A stretch of 41,120 bases of DNA from NCBI GenBank assembly GCA_012034805.1, contig JAAUOP010000030.1, positions 1 to 41,120 of the forward strand, read 5' to 3'. A program made the position numbers and the translations under genes. This DNA comes from Synechococcales cyanobacterium CRU_2_2. GTDB lineage: Bacteria > Cyanobacteriota > Cyanobacteriia > PCC-9006 > JAAUQQ01. The notes beneath the pieces are model-generated. The model did not search any database. It worked only from the letters and a program-made list of their open reading frames with translations, and was not told the origin of the DNA. Below, piece after piece: positions 8,790-20,901 of this stretch (position 1 is its first letter; every line of letters begins with the position of its first letter).

Positions 8790-10448
8790 ATGGTTAGCCA
8801 ACCTCGAAGAAATCTGACCCAAAACCCCTTCTTTATCCCGGCTCCACCCACCCGCTTGCCTCCCGAACCAACGGTCTTTACTCCCGATGGCGGGAAGCTG
8901 AAGGAGTCGATCGCAGACTCCGTCACGGACTTTTCAGAGGACGCTTCGCGAGCGACTTCGGCAACAGGTGCACCCACAGAAGCTAGTGCGCCTGCTGCTG
9001 TTGGCGATCTCTTCAGCCGTGATGTCATAAGCGGTGATGTCATGACCGGTGAATTTGTGACCAGCGATTTCGTGAACAGTCCTGTCACTGGGGAGGATTT
9101 TGCGTTCAGACAGGGCTTCGCCCTCAGGCAATCTCAGCTCGATCAACCTGAATTTCTAATCCCCCTGCGCAATGACGAGTTTTTGCCCGCCCTGAGCCGC
9201 TGGACAACGCTGGGGGGGCTGGTGTTGTTGAGTGCGATGGGAGCCGCCACTGGCCTCGCTGCCGTGACACCTTCACCGGTGTTGGTGCGCGCGGGGGCTG
9301 TGGTGCGCCCCCAAGGTGAACTCAAGGTTGTCCAAGCCAATGCCGAAGGCACCATTGAGTCGGTCAAAGTCAAGACAGGTGACAAAATTCAGCGCGGACA
9401 AATCCTGGCGACTTTAGATGACTCGCGGCTGGAAACTCGCCAGCGTCAGCTCGAGGGCAGTTTGCAACAGGCCCAGTTACAGCTCCAACAGCTTCAGGCC
9501 CAGGTAACCACCCTAGAAACCCAGCGGTTGGCGGAACAGAACCTGACAGAACGGGCGATCGCCTCCGCCCGTGCCGATCTCTTGCGCATCGAGCGAGACC
9601 ACACAGACCGCAAAGCCGTTGCCGAAAAAGATGTCCAGGAATCCGAAGCACTGCTAGCAGCGGCCCAAACCGAGTACGAAGCCTATGCCGCCGCCGCTGC
9701 CGCTGGTGTTTTGCCTCGAGTTCAGGCGGAGGGCAAACACCAAGCCTACAAGGCCGCTCGGGCTCGCCTAGAACGGGCACAAACCACACTCAACCCCAGC
9801 GCTGCCAGCATCACCATGGCCCAGGAAAGCATTGCCCAAACCCTGGCCCAGGGCAATTCGACCTTGGCTAATCTCCAGCGCCAAAAGGAAGCACTGCTCC
9901 AGCAACAGGCGCAAATCCGTCAGCAAATGGGGCAAGAGCGCCAAGAGTTGGCCCAGGTCGTCAAGGATTTTGACAAGATGAACATTCGTTCCCAAACTGA
10001 TGGCGATGTGTTGACGCTCAATCTCCGCAATGAAGGGCAGGTGGTGCGAGCGGGAGACGTAATTGCTCAGGTCTTTCCAGAGGATGCCTCCTTGGTGATC
10101 AAGGCCCAGATTTCGCCCCAAGACATTGGCCAAGTCGAGGTGGGCCAGCGGGTGAGTATGCGGGTTTCGGCCTATTCCTATACGGACTATGGCACCTTAG
10201 AGGGGGTGGTGAGCGCGATCGCCGCTGATGCGATCGCCCCCCAAGCCCAAGCTGGCAACTCCACCGTCTCTGGCAGCGCCCCGCCCTATTTTGAAGTCAC
10301 GATTGAGCCCAAGCAAGACTTTTTGCTCAAAGGCGAGCAAAAATTTGCGATTACCCCTGGAATGGAAGTCCAGGCAGATATTGTGGCTCGGGAAGAGACG
10401 GTTCTCACACTGATTTTGCGCAAGTCGAGATTGCTGACTGGGATCTAG
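8790..10448 (+). CDS. HlyD-family membrane fusion protein (peptide-export adaptor)
   Basis: The periplasmic adaptor of a type I-like export system, expected to link the ABC transporter to an outer-membrane channel. 552 aa: a long low-complexity cytoplasmic N-terminus with quasi-repeats (SGDVMTGEFVTSDF, about residues 75-95); one membrane segment (GGLVLLSAMGAATGLAAV, about 140-160); a biotinyl-lipoyl-like half (VVRPQGELKVVQANAEGTIESV and VKTGDKIQRGQILATLDDSRLE); a long alpha-helical hairpin rich in Gln/Ala/Glu (about 215-400); then the second lipoyl half (DGDVLTLNLRNEGQVVRAGDVIAQVFPED) and a beta-barrel region. The ATG at 8790 is preferred to 8673 because the extra residues look random. It is transcribed divergently from the C39 exporter and ends in a strong hairpin terminator. 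Confidence 0.88.
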   Translation: MVSQPRRNLTQNPFFIPAPPTRLPPEPTVFTPDGGKLKESIADSVTDFSEDASRATSATGAPTEASAPAAVGDLFSRDVISGDVMTGEFVTSDFVNSPVTGEDFAFRQGFALRQSQLDQPEFLIPLRNDEFLPALSRWTTLGGLVLLSAMGAATGLAAVTPSPVLVRAGAVVRPQGELKVVQANAEGTIESVKVKTGDKIQRGQILATLDDSRLETRQRQLEGSLQQAQLQLQQLQAQVTTLETQRLAEQNLTERAIASARADLLRIERDHTDRKAVAEKDVQESEALLAAAQTEYEAYAAAAAAGVLPRVQAEGKHQAYKAARARLERAQTTLNPSAASITMAQESIAQTLAQGNSTLANLQRQKEALLQQQAQIRQQMGQERQELAQVVKDFDKMNIRSQTDGDVLTLNLRNEGQVVRAGDVIAQVFPEDASLVIKAQISPQDIGQVEVGQRVSMRVSAYSYTDYGTLEGVVSAIAADAIAPQAQAGNSTVSGSAPPYFEVTIEPKQDFLLKGEQKFAITPGMEVQADIVAREETVLTLILRKSRLLTGI

Positions 10449-10486
10449 TTCGGAGGCTCAAAGGTCACCCAATTCCATCAAAAATT

Positions 10487-10531
10487 CCGCACATTTTTCA
10501 AGGGAAGATCCAGAAAATGTGCGGGGTTTTT
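10487..10531 (+). terminator. Rho-independent terminator after the HlyD gene
   Basis: A perfect 11-bp inverted repeat, CCGCACATTTT (10487-10497) and AAAATGTGCGG (10514-10524), is followed by GGTTTTT. It lies 39 bp after the HlyD stop and can also shield the convergent peptide gene at 10564. Confidence 0.85.
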
Positions 10532-10563
10532 ATGGGTAATTTACGCTGACGACGTTGCTAACT

Positions 10564-10887
10564 TTATGCAATGTTAGGAGACGTATTGAGACCCAACAAG
10601 CCAGCTAGACCATTGGCACCAAATGCTGATGGGCCAGAAAGAATGTTACCCAGCGGAACGTCAGACTTCTGAGCCACGCTAAACTTAATGCCAAATCCGG
10701 CTCCAAAGTTAACGGTTCCGGGCCTGAATGCAAAGGCCAAGGGGAAAGAGTAGAATGCACCATTGGGAAGGGTTGGATTGCCCGTCAGCTGGAAATTGCC
10801 GAAGGGTGTGAGCAAATCCGTACGACCACCTTGAATCAAGCTTTCTTCTTGCTCGGTCAACTCTTCGAGGAAATCTAAGCGATCCAT
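10564..10887 (-). CDS. Small secreted-peptide precursor with double-glycine leader
   Basis: A 107-aa protein with an acidic leader ending in LTEQEESLIQGG. Gly-Gly at 20-21 is preceded by hydrophobic residues at spacings typical of leaders cut by C39 peptidases. The 86-residue core is rich in Gly, Phe, Leu, Pro and Asn (for example FRPGTVNFGAGFGIKF), has no Cys, and is not recognisably modified. A good ribosome site (taggag, about 7 bases before ATG 10887) supports the start. It lies convergent to the HlyD gene and 2.1 kb from the C39 transporter, so it is the obvious candidate cargo. It resembles cyanobacterial bacteriocin-like (CTB-type) precursors in general plan, but I cannot assign a family. 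Function is inferred. Confidence 0.7.
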   Translation of the reverse strand: MDRLDFLEELTEQEESLIQGGRTDLLTPFGNFQLTGNPTLPNGAFYSFPLAFAFRPGTVNFGAGFGIKFSVAQKSDVPLGNILSGPSAFGANGLAGLLGLNTSPNIA

Positions 10888-11492
10888 AATTGGCTCCTAA
10901 ATAACGAGTAATGCTGGGACAAGTCCGGCTAGTCGTACTAGCAACGGACAAGACTAGTAACCAGTGCTACCTAGCTCCGACGACAAGCAAGGCCGCACCA
11001 CTTCGCCCCAAATCTAGATGAATCTACAACAGGTCGCCAAAAAAATGACGTAGCCCTTGCGGAGCAGCAGTTATGAGGTAGGAAGGCTATTTGGCTTTGC
11101 CTGAAACGAGAAGCAAGGTTTGATCTGGACTAACAGTATCATCTCCGCATTACGGATTTAGAGTTGGCGATATATTTTACCTCTGCTTCAAGATTCGACG
11201 AACAAATATTCATGCAGGAAACATCGGTCACACCGGTTGCGTCCACTGGTGTTGAGCTCATTTTGAATCAAGCAATGCTGGAAAGATAATTTACGCCGTT
11301 GATGAGGATTTCGGTAATAATCCTGATTCTGGCGGTAGGTTAGGAGGTGATTCGTCTGGGAATCAATTGGGTTCGGTGAAATACCAATAGTTTTGCCATT
11401 GCGGTCTAAGGAACCAGGATTACGCGAGACCGCAATCATCCCGTAGGGACGAACCGCCGTTCGTCCGGCGAATGTCAGAACCACCCTGCAGT
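10888..11492. other. Non-coding stretch upstream of the GG-leader peptide gene
   Basis: About 600 bp with no gene I can support. It contains the leader/promoter region of the peptide gene, a hairpin (GCGGTCT 11401-11407 with AGACCGC 11427-11433) and a REP-like palindrome at 11447-11466. An open minus-strand frame (11188-11484) is mostly a translation of these repeats and was not accepted. Confidence 0.5.
11447..11466. repeat. REP-like palindrome, copy 1
   Basis: GGACGAAC-CGCC-GTTCGTCC has perfect 8-bp arms and is preceded by gta. The same palindrome with loop CGCT occurs at 30802-30821 in inverse orientation, inside a larger inverted-repeat element. It is a dispersed palindromic repeat. Confidence 0.75.
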
Positions 11493-12936
11493 CTAGCTAT
11501 CTTCAGCCGCCACCATCATCACGGGCTTTTGGTAAAGCGGCACCGTAAAGGTCACCGTCGAGCCCAAATCTTCGCCCATGCTGTAGAAATGCACCTCACC
11601 ACCCATGGCTTCCACCAGCTTTTGGGAAATGACCAGACCCAGACCTGTGCCACCATACTGGCGTGTGCGAGAGCCATCCACCTGGCTGAAGGATTTGAAC
11701 AGTTTGGCCTGCTGTTCGAGGGAAACGCCAATCCCGGTATCTACGACCCGAACTTCCACGAAACCGGGTAACTCTTGCTGGTTGATCTTGACCGGCTTTT
11801 TGATGATGCGGGTGCTGATGGTGACGCTGCCGTGTTTGGTGAACTTGATGGCATTTCCCAGCAAATTCAGCATCACCTGCAAAATTCGCTGGTAGTCGCC
11901 GTAGACCACCACCTCATCGTGGGTCTGTGGGCGTTCAATTTCGTAGATTAGGCCTCGGTTGTTTGCCTGCAGGCGGGTTTTGCGCTCGACTTCTTCGAGT
12001 AATTCGCTCAGCTGCACGGCAGTTAGCTCCAGCTCCATTTTGCCGGCTTCGATTTTGGCAACGTCCAAAATATCATTGATGATGTCCAGCAGCAGCAGCG
12101 CCGAGCTGTGGGCTTCCTCGATAAACTCGTTCAGTTCTTCTGGGGTGTCTGCCATGCCGTCAAGTACGAGTTTGAGGAAACCGATCATGCCGTTGAGCGG
12201 TGTGCGCAGTTCGTGGGAGGTGTTGGCCAAAAAGTCGCTCTTGAGTCGAGAGGCTTCTTGGGCCTGCTCGTAGGCGGACTGGGCTTGGGCGCGGGCTTCT
12301 TCGAGCTGTCGGTGCTTGTTGAGAAAGCCGTCTCGGACTTGGTTGAGTTTTTGCACTAAGCCTTGGTTTTGCTCTTGGAGAAAATGTAGGCGATCGCCCC
12401 CCCCAACTGAGCCGCCACATCTTCAACAAACGCTTGCTCTCGGTCAGACCAAGCAGGCCCATCAGACCCCTGTGCATTCGCCGAATCGCAGCCGCGACGC
12501 GCCAGCAGCAGCAGCCCATAGGCGGTTCCAAGGTATCCAATCGGGGCCGCGAGGATGCTCCAAAGTGCCGGGTCGTCGCCGTGGTTCCCGGAAGCCTGCT
12601 CAAATATTGCCACCTTGACCTGGGCGAGACTCTGCTGGAGCAGGGGCAGCTGGCGCAGGTGTAGCTCCTGGGGAAAAATCGGAGTCAGACCGGGTGTACC
12701 AAACTGCACCAGCGCCGAAAGCACCGCATCACCGGCTTCGTAGGGATACAGGAGGGCTTGATCTAACTGGAGGGTTTGACTGAGCTGCTCGATCGCCACC
12801 TGACCCAGAGCTGCTGGCGTCGTCTGGGTGCGGAAGCTTTGATTGAGTCGGCGCAGAATTTTGGCGATCGCCCCTCATCCAGCTCCGAGGTCGGACAAGC
12901 TGGATCATTCACCCGGTTCGAGGCGCGATCAGCCAT
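11493..12936 (-). CDS. GAF-domain sensor histidine kinase, interrupted by two frameshifts
   Basis: A soluble two-component kinase of about 480 aa, read in three consecutive minus-strand frames from ATG 12936. Breaks fall at a C run (12871-12874, beside a HIP1 site; one more base gives LDEGAIAKILRRLNQ) and an A run (12381-12384; one more base gives AYIFLQEQNQGLVQKLNQV). Reconstructed order: a GAF domain (about 40-190, FGTPGLTPIF...WSDREQAFVEDVAAQLGGAIAY), a coiled coil, HisKA with the phospho-accepting His in TSHELRTPLNGM, and a HATPase domain with N-box NAIKFTKHG, G1 VDTGIGV and G2 GTGLGLVIS. There is no membrane segment and no receiver. Its partner regulator is not adjacent. Every catalytic motif is intact, so I favour sequence undercalls over a true pseudogene. 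Confidence 0.75.
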
Positions 12937-13272
12937 GATGGTTGGAAAGAGGATAAGAGGGTTGAAAGGGTTTCGCCCTGCGGGCCTACGCTAGTTTAGC
13001 AGTGTCCAAAACGAGATGTCTCTTGTTCTGCTGAGATACGACTGAGATCCCGAAGCCGCCAGAGCCCCGTGGGAACTGGCGTGGGAACCCTGTTAAACGA
13101 ACGCATCTCATAACTATGTAAACTAGGTCAGAGGGCCTAGCTGAATGCCTCGCCCAGATTGCCCAAGTTCGGCACAGAGCTCGGCAAAGTTCGGCACAGA
13201 GCTCGGCACGGGGGTCGGCGCAGGGTTCAAAGCATCTTCAATATCCATTCCGATGGGGAGTTTCTGGTCAGG
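12937..13272. other. Divergent intergenic region, histidine kinase / lepA
   Basis: 336 bp between divergent genes. It contains a 22-bp tandem repeat (13165-13208) close to lepA. In-frame codons upstream of the lepA ATG (from 13159) are repeat-derived and not conserved lepA sequence. No other gene is seen. Confidence 0.45.
13165..13208. repeat. 22-bp direct tandem repeat, two units
   Basis: Two perfect copies of a 22-bp unit beginning aagttcggcac and ending gctcggca (13165-13186 and 13187-13208), with a degenerate partial copy after them. It sits 65 bp upstream of lepA. Confidence 0.9.
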
Positions 13273-15081
<1,809 letters not shown>

Positions 15082-15187
15082 GTATCCAGGGTCTGCAGCG
15101 GTTTGTGATCAGATCCTCAGATTAGAAATCTCTCTTTCTGATTGACATCAGAACTAAGGTGTAGATCCACGCAAACAAGGCATTTTT

Positions 15188-15222
15188 AGACCTGTTCGCT
15201 TACCCGAACAGGTCTTTTGTTT
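15188..15222 (+). terminator. Rho-independent terminator after lepA
   Basis: AGACCTGTTCG (15188-15198) pairs perfectly with CGAACAGGTCT (15205-15215) over a 6-base loop, followed by tttgttt. It separates lepA from the psb35-like gene. Confidence 0.88.
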
Positions 15223-15291
15223 ACAACATTAAATATTTGCGTTACATTAGTTAACAGAAGAGACGAAATACAACAGACCCAGGAGGTCAGT

Positions 15292-15522
15292 ATGTTCACA
15301 GTATTTGCAGTCCTGTTTGTGGGTTGGGTCGCAGCAGCGGTACTGGGCACCCAGGCCTACTTCCGAGGTGAGCAGACCAAGCCTATCCACGAGCGCAATT
15401 GGAATTCCCAAGGCTTTGAGCTTGTAGCTCAGGCGGTGACTGCTCAGGCCTCGAGCGATCGCACCCCTGGTTTCATCGTCGGTGACGCCTTCTCTAGCCG
15501 TAGTTTTTACAACGTTCGTTAG
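15292..15522 (+). CDS. psb35: Psb35-like small photosystem II-associated membrane protein
   Basis: A 76-aa protein with one N-terminal membrane helix (MFTVFAVLFVGWVAAAVLGTQAYF), then the conserved RGEQTKPIHERNW stretch and a polar tail. I recognise the QAYFRGEQ...PIHERNW block from small cyanobacterial proteins annotated as the CP47-associated assembly factor Psb35; this is from memory, not a search. The start is fixed by a near-perfect ribosome site (aggagg at 15281-15286, 5 bases before ATG). It lies alone between two strong terminators, so it is monocistronic. Confidence 0.65.
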   Translation: MFTVFAVLFVGWVAAAVLGTQAYFRGEQTKPIHERNWNSQGFELVAQAVTAQASSDRTPGFIVGDAFSSRSFYNVR

Positions 15523-15676
15523 AGTCAACTGTGTTAGCTCACGCTTGGCTTGGATGTCACTCTCCTGCCATTCAAGCCTGGTGAAATGCCCAAACATTGA
15601 AATGTTTTTGTTGTCAAGAATCGTGACGTCAGATCGATCAACGTCACAATTCTCAACAATGCCTCAAGTCAAGTCC

Positions 15677-15710
15677 AAAGCCCCAGATTTTCGGGAATCT
15701 GGGGCTTTGT
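15677..15710 (+). terminator. Rho-independent terminator after the psb35-like gene
   Basis: AAAGCCCCAGATT (15677-15689) pairs with AATCTGGGGCTTT (15696-15708), with a TTCGGG loop and a T-rich 3' arm. It lies 155 bp downstream of the stop. The symmetrical arms could also work on the other strand. Confidence 0.82.
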
Positions 15711-15799
15711 GTTGCAATTGTGATTGAAAAAAACAGAAGTTCGATGCACGATCAATCCAGAGAGCCAACCCTCGTAACCCCCATGGGACTCTGCAATCT

Positions 15800-16822
15800 A
15801 TGTCTAAGCAACCTATGTCTACTCTGCTCGAACAGCTCCGCGAAATGACCGTTGTGGTTGCGGACACCGGCGATATTCAGGCGATCGAAAAATTCACCCC
15901 CCGCGACGCCACCACCAACCCGTCCTTGATCACAGCGGCGGCGCAAATGCCGGAATATCAGGAAATTGTTGATACAACGCTGCGTCAGGCCCAGGTCGAA
16001 GCGGGTAGCTCCGCCTCGGAGTCAGAGATTGTCAACCTCGCCTTTAAGCGGCTGGCGGTCGCCTTTGGCCTCAAAATTCTTGCGATTATTCCCGGTCGCG
16101 TCTCCACCGAAGTGGATGCTCGACTCTCCTACAACACGGAGGCCACCGTTGCCCAAGCCTGGGATCTGATTCGTCAGTATGAAGCAGCGGGAGTGGGGCG
16201 CGATCGCATCTTGATCAAAATTGCCTCGACCTGGGAGGGCATCCGGGCCGCTGAGCTGCTCGAAAAAGAAGGCGTCCACTGCAACCTGACGCTGCTGTTT
16301 GGTCTGCACCAGGCGATCGCCTGTGCCGAGGCAGGTGCCACGCTGATCTCTCCCTTCGTCGGACGGATTCTGGACTGGTACAAGAAAAGCACCGGCAAAG
16401 CTAGCTACCCAGCCGCAGAAGACCCCGGCGTCCTGTCCGTGGCCCAAATTTATAACTACTACAAGAAATTTGGCTACACGACCGAGGTCATGGGAGCGAG
16501 TTTCCGCAACGTGGGGGAAATCACAGAATTGGCCGGATGTGACTTGCTGACCATTTCGCCCCCGCTGTTGGCCGAGCTTCAAGCCACCAAAGCAGTGCTA
16601 CCCCGCAAGCTAGACCCGGCCCAGGCTGCGAGCCTCGAGATTGAGAAATTGTCGATGGACAAAGCAACGTTCGACCAAATGCACGCCGCCGATGCCATGG
16701 CGTCCGAAAAACTAGATGAGGGCATCAAGGGCTTTAGCCAAGCCCTCGAAAATCTAGAAGCCTTGCTGGCCCAGCGTCTCATCAAACTCGAAGCGGAGAC
16801 GGAGCACTTGAGCCCCGTCTGA
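15800..16822 (+). CDS. tal: Transaldolase
   Basis: Transfers a dihydroxyacetone unit between sugar phosphates in the pentose phosphate pathway, in the cytosol. 340 aa, typical of the TalB-type subfamily. Landmarks are the ATTNPSLI motif (37-44), the Schiff-base Lys140 in [12 protein letters not shown], and [28 protein letters not shown]. The first ATG, at 15800, matches usual starts; a second in-frame Met lies five residues on. The gene is convergent with ppc, leaving only 45 bp between stops. Confidence 0.95.
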   Translation: MSKQPMSTLLEQLREMTVVVADTGDIQAIEKFTPRDATTNPSLITAAAQMPEYQEIVDTTLRQAQVEAGSSASESEIVNLAFKRLAVAFGLKILAIIPGRVSTEVDARLSYNTEATVAQAWDLIRQYEAAGVGRDRILIKIASTWEGIRAAELLEKEGVHCNLTLLFGLHQAIACAEAGATLISPFVGRILDWYKKSTGKASYPAAEDPGVLSVAQIYNYYKKFGYTTEVMGASFRNVGEITELAGCDLLTISPPLLAELQATKAVLPRKLDPAQAASLEIEKLSMDKATFDQMHAADAMASEKLDEGIKGFSQALENLEALLAQRLIKLEAETEHLSPV

Positions 16823-16867
16823 GCACCCCGTCTGAGCGGCCGGTCTCGCCCTTGGGCCAAGGCCGCA

Positions 16868-19800
16868 TCAACCGGTGTTCCGCATGCCCGCTGCAATGCC
16901 GTTAATCGTTAACAACGCACCTCGAAGGAGTTCGCTGCGGCTGTAGCGCGATCGCGCCATGCCCGAGCTCGTCTGAGCTTGGTGCTGGCGCAGGCGCTTC
17001 AACAGCGACACCTGTAAGAAGCCGAGAGGAACAATAGTGCCATTGCGCAACTGCACCGATCGCTGCAAGTTAGGATCACCATCCAGCAGCTTTTTGTGAC
17101 GCGTAATCTCCAAAATCAAGCTTCGGGTCAACCGATACTCCTGGGAAATTTGGGTAAATACCTGATGCATTCGTTCTGCACCCTCAGGGTGGGCCAGCTG
17201 GTTGACGTAATGCTCTGCAATTTGCAAATCAACCTTGGAAAGCGTCATTTCTACTTTGGAAATGACCATCTTAAAAAATGGCCACTTTGCATAGAAATAG
17301 CGCAACAACTCAAGGTTTTTCGCGGGATGCTCATCCACAAAACTATTCAGTGCTGTGCCCACCCCGTACCAAGATGGCAACAAAAAGCGACTTTGTGTCC
17401 AGCTAAACACCCAAGGAATCGCGCGCAGACTGCTGAGGTCTTTTTTACCAGATTTGCGACGAGCGGGGCGAGAGCTAATTTGAAGCTGGCTGATTTCTTC
17501 AATCGGTGTCACCTGTAAAAAGAAATCAAGTAAATCCGGCTGTTCATAGACCAAGGCTCGGTAATGAGTCCGCGACTTGACCGACAAGTCTTCCATGATG
17601 GTATTCCAGGGCTGGATATCATCAAAGCCACTACTCAGTAGACTCGACTGAATAACTGCAGTGGTGATGGTTTCCAAGTTGTAGAGGGCCAACTCTGGAA
17701 GCGAATACTTGGAAGCCAAAACTTCGCCTTGTTCCGTAATCTTGATCCGGCCATCAATGCTGTGGCTAGGCTGGGCCAAAATCGCCTCATAGGCAGGTCC
17801 GCCGCCCCGTCCCACAGACCCCCCACGGCCATGGAAAATTCGCAGAGCTACGCCATGGCGACTGGCGACATTATTGAGTGCTTTCTGGGCTTTATGAATC
17901 TCCCAGTTGCTACTGAGAAACCCAGAGTCCTTATTACTGTCGGAGTAGCCCAGCATCACCTCCTGCAGTGGGTACACGACACATTCTGGGTCACTGACAG
18001 CGGCAGCCACTGCGGCATGTCCTCCCGCCAACATGACTTTGTAAAGCGGCAGGGAAAACAGCTTTTCCATCACCTCCGGGGCCCGCTGCAAGTCATCCAC
18101 CGTTTCAAATAAAGGCACAATTTGCAAGCTACCCTTGCCCGCCACAGGTTCATACAGCCCAGACTCCTGGGCCAACAGCAGTACTTCGAGTACATCGCTG
18201 ACGTCACGGCTCATGCTGATGACATAAGTGTGGCAAATCTCTGGGTCAAATTCTTGCTGCAGGTTGCGAATCACCCGAAAGGTTTCTAAGGTCTCCCGCG
18301 TGCTGTCTGAGAAGGGTAATTCTGCCGGAATGAGCGGGCGTCGATTCGAGAGTTCCATCACCAGCCAGTCTGTCCGTTCTTGCTCCGAAAGATCGTTGTA
18401 GGGTTTGGGCAGCACCTGGAGATATTCTGTGATTTCGGTAATGGCATCGGAGTGGTTGGTGCTCTCCTGGCGAATGTCGAGCATGGCCAAGTTAAAGCCG
18501 AAGATTTCGACTTGGCAAATCAGGCTATCGAGTTCATAGCAGCTTAGACCGGTGGCCCGGACACTTCGCTGGATCAGCTCTAGTTCCGCTAAGAAATCCT
18601 TCGAGGAGTGGTAGAGCATACCGGGGCGCTGTTCCGGTAAGTCTTGATCCAAGATGTCTAGGGTTCTGAGGCGATCGTTGCGATCGAGCGTATTGGCCAA
18701 CCGCTGGTGAATATAGGCTAACTTCAGCCGATAGGGCTCCTGACGATACCGAATCGCGAGGTTTTCATAGACCTCAGGCATAAACGCCTGCTCCTGCTCT
18801 AGGGATTCTAGAAGTTCTGGTAAGACCTCGCTCCAGTGCAGCGACTGGCTCAGGAAGCTTTGCAGGTTATTGACCGCGACGGTGTATTTTTGCAAGACGA
18901 TGCTGCGCTGGTAGCAGGCGGTCTCCCAGGTGACCTGGGGCGTGACAGAGGGGTTGCCATCGCGATCGGAACCCACCCAAGAGCCGAAGCTACAGAAATT
19001 TCGCCGAGGGGGCTTGAGCCGAAGCGAGAGGTTACCGAGGGCGTCGCTACAGCGCTGATAAAGCTGAGGGATCACATCGAATAGCACTTCTTGGAAGTAG
19101 TGCAGCGCATAGTCCACCTCGTCAATGACCTTGGGCTTGAACTGGTGCAGTTCGTCCGTGCGCCACCAGAGGCGAATCTCTTCGGTCAGCCGCTGCCGCA
19201 GGTTTTGCACTTCCCAGGACTTGCCCATCGTGCCGTTGTTGTGCTCGATTTGATCGAGCTGGCGCAAAATACCGACAATGCGCCGCTGCTTGTCGCGAAT
19301 GGTATGCCGCACGATTTCGGTGGGGTGGGCGGTAAAGACCAGTCGAATGTCGAGCTTGTCCAGCAGGTTTTGGATTTGCTGGGGCGGCACGTTGAGACTT
19401 TGGAGCTTGGGAAACAGGGTTGTGAAGGTTTCGGGTAAGGGAGCTGACTGGGTCTCTTTGAGCCCATGGATCTGGCCGTTTTGGCTAGGCTGACCGTCGC
19501 TGGCCTGACCGTCGCTGGCCTGGCCATTCTGGCTAGACTGTTCCCGCTGAGTCAGCCAGTCTGTGGGCTTTGCTTCAGAGGCATCTGGTGAGTGGAGTTG
19601 CCCAAGTGGGAAAAAGCGCTCTAGGATGGATCCGGTGTCTTGAGTATCCCCGGCGTTGGCATTCTCGTAGGCGGCGCGGTATTGCTGCTGCTCGTAATGT
19701 TGCTCAACAATATTGATCAGCTGGAAATAGAGTGCAAAGGCACGGGCGGCTCGAATGGCGTTATCCAAATCCAGATTTTCGACCACATGCAGCAGCTCCT

Positions 19801-20050
19801 CCTCGACTGCTTTGGGAGCCTGCCCTTCTGGAGAACACAGTTTACGCAGTCGTGTCAGGATCTTGACCAGCTCTGGGCCACATTCTTGCTTCAGCACCGA
19901 TTCCCACAGATCTTCAACGATTTTGAGACGGTATCTTAGAGCAAGGTCGTTGGGAGAGTCGGGAGCAAGTATCGCTGAATCCGGTTCATCGTCTACAAGA
20001 GAGTTGGTTTGGGACAGGTCATCAGAAAATTGCAGACTGGAACTCATCAC
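16868..20050 (-). CDS. ppc: Phosphoenolpyruvate carboxylase
   Basis: Anaplerotic fixation of bicarbonate onto phosphoenolpyruvate to give oxaloacetate. 1060 aa, in the long cyanobacterial size class. Catalytic motifs are present: [17 protein letters not shown] (catalytic His), [35 protein letters not shown], and the C-terminal [23 protein letters not shown]...[12 protein letters not shown]. Near residues 170-195 there is an extra low-complexity insertion with 15-bp in-frame repeats ([11 protein letters not shown]), outside the conserved core. Two consecutive ATG codons open the gene (20048-20050 and 20045-20047), so the exact start is ambiguous by one residue. No frame break. Confidence 0.96.
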   Translation of the reverse strand: MMSSSLQFSDDLSQTNSLVDDEPDSAILAPDSPNDLALRYRLKIVEDLWESVLKQECGPELVKILTRLRKLCSPEGQAPKAVEEELLHVVENLDLDNAIRAARAFALYFQLINIVEQHYEQQQYRAAYENANAGDTQDTGSILERFFPLGQLHSPDASEAKPTDWLTQREQSSQNGQASDGQASDGQPSQNGQIHGLKETQSAPLPETFTTLFPKLQSLNVPPQQIQNLLDKLDIRLVFTAHPTEIVRHTIRDKQRRIVGILRQLDQIEHNNGTMGKSWEVQNLRQRLTEEIRLWWRTDELHQFKPKVIDEVDYALHYFQEVLFDVIPQLYQRCSDALGNLSLRLKPPRRNFCSFGSWVGSDRDGNPSVTPQVTWETACYQRSIVLQKYTVAVNNLQSFLSQSLHWSEVLPELLESLEQEQAFMPEVYENLAIRYRQEPYRLKLAYIHQRLANTLDRNDRLRTLDILDQDLPEQRPGMLYHSSKDFLAELELIQRSVRATGLSCYELDSLICQVEIFGFNLAMLDIRQESTNHSDAITEITEYLQVLPKPYNDLSEQERTDWLVMELSNRRPLIPAELPFSDSTRETLETFRVIRNLQQEFDPEICHTYVISMSRDVSDVLEVLLLAQESGLYEPVAGKGSLQIVPLFETVDDLQRAPEVMEKLFSLPLYKVMLAGGHAAVAAAVSDPECVVYPLQEVMLGYSDSNKDSGFLSSNWEIHKAQKALNNVASRHGVALRIFHGRGGSVGRGGGPAYEAILAQPSHSIDGRIKITEQGEVLASKYSLPELALYNLETITTAVIQSSLLSSGFDDIQPWNTIMEDLSVKSRTHYRALVYEQPDLLDFFLQVTPIEEISQLQISSRPARRKSGKKDLSSLRAIPWVFSWTQSRFLLPSWYGVGTALNSFVDEHPAKNLELLRYFYAKWPFFKMVISKVEMTLSKVDLQIAEHYVNQLAHPEGAERMHQVFTQISQEYRLTRSLILEITRHKKLLDGDPNLQRSVQLRNGTIVPLGFLQVSLLKRLRQHQAQTSSGMARSRYSRSELLRGALLTINGIAAGMRNTG

Positions 20051-20901
20051 AAGGGTGCTCTAGTTGGGATGCGTTACCCAGGGGGTACTAGATGAATTTT
20101 AGAGGATGGTGGACGACACAATAGACGAGCCGGATACAGATCGCAGCAAATGCGAGGCGAGCTGGAGAAGCTCAAGGCTGTAATGTCCAGGCCCGTTGGG
20201 TCTGTGATCCTGCCGAGATCGTGTTTTATTTTATTGTCATCTTAAGGTTATGGGCTGGTCCCAGCGGTTTGCTTTACCGGCGGGTCTGGCGATCGCTCAG
20301 GTCTGCCCCTGGGGATTGGGTCATGGGAGGGTTGAGGAGGGGGAGGCGATCGCCCCGGAAAAGTGCTTCACTCGCCTCCCCCAGGTGGTCTGCGGCTGCA
20401 GCTCCCCAGCGGGCGGCTGTGGCCACGGCTAACACTGAGGCAGAGGCGAGGCCAATGGCCCAGGCCAAGCCTAGATCTGTCCCGGCCCCAGACTGGGTCT
20501 GCCCCTGCACTCGGTCATCTCGGAAGGCTGAGAGGTTCCAGAGGGAATCCCCCTGGGTGCTTGCTTGGAGCGGGCAGTTTGAGCGTGAGGCGATCGCAGG
20601 ACTAGAATTCAAGTCTGGCATGAATGGGTTTGGCTTTCGATTTAGACTTAAACCTGGACTCAGCTTTGAATTTGACATAGTCGAAGTTCGTCGCGAGCAA
20701 CGATGTTGAAGGAACAATGTTGAAGGAACAATGTTGAAGGAACAATCGCCAGAGTTAGGGTTAAGGTACCGCATTACTGGCCGCATCAACCTGCAAGCAG
20801 GATCGCCGCAGTTCAACGAAAGTGTGTTATACCCTTGCAGGACATGATCTATTCATGATTTTACGACATCCCTCAGCTTCCCCGTTGCTTTGACTCCCGA
20901 G
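20051..20901. other. Long intergenic region between divergent ppc and the DUF1574 gene
   Basis: About 850 bp. Both strands have open frames. The best candidate is minus strand 20274-20678, which would encode a protein with one hydrophobic segment, GLAWAIGLASASVLAVATAARWG. It has no recognisable homology, no clear ribosome site, and competes with an equally long plus-strand frame (20221-20709), so I do not call a gene. A 14-bp tandem repeat lies at 20703-20744. HIP1 sites are frequent. Confidence 0.4.
20703..20744. repeat. 14-bp tandem repeat, three perfect units
   Basis: atgttgaaggaaca is repeated three times exactly (20703-20716, 20717-20730, 20731-20744) in the ppc/DUF1574 intergenic region. 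The period is not a multiple of three, which argues against this stretch being coding. Confidence 0.92.

Noticed and set aside
11188..11484. 98-aa minus-strand open frame upstream of the GG-leader peptide
   Set aside because: Its N-terminal part is a translation of the REP-like palindrome, the rest has no protein-like pattern, and it has no ribosome site.
20274..20816. 180-aa minus-strand frame between ppc and the DUF1574 gene
   Set aside because: Only one hydrophobic stretch supports it; a 14-bp tandem repeat of non-triplet period lies near its start and an equally long opposite frame exists. Left as an unresolved possibility in the gap note.
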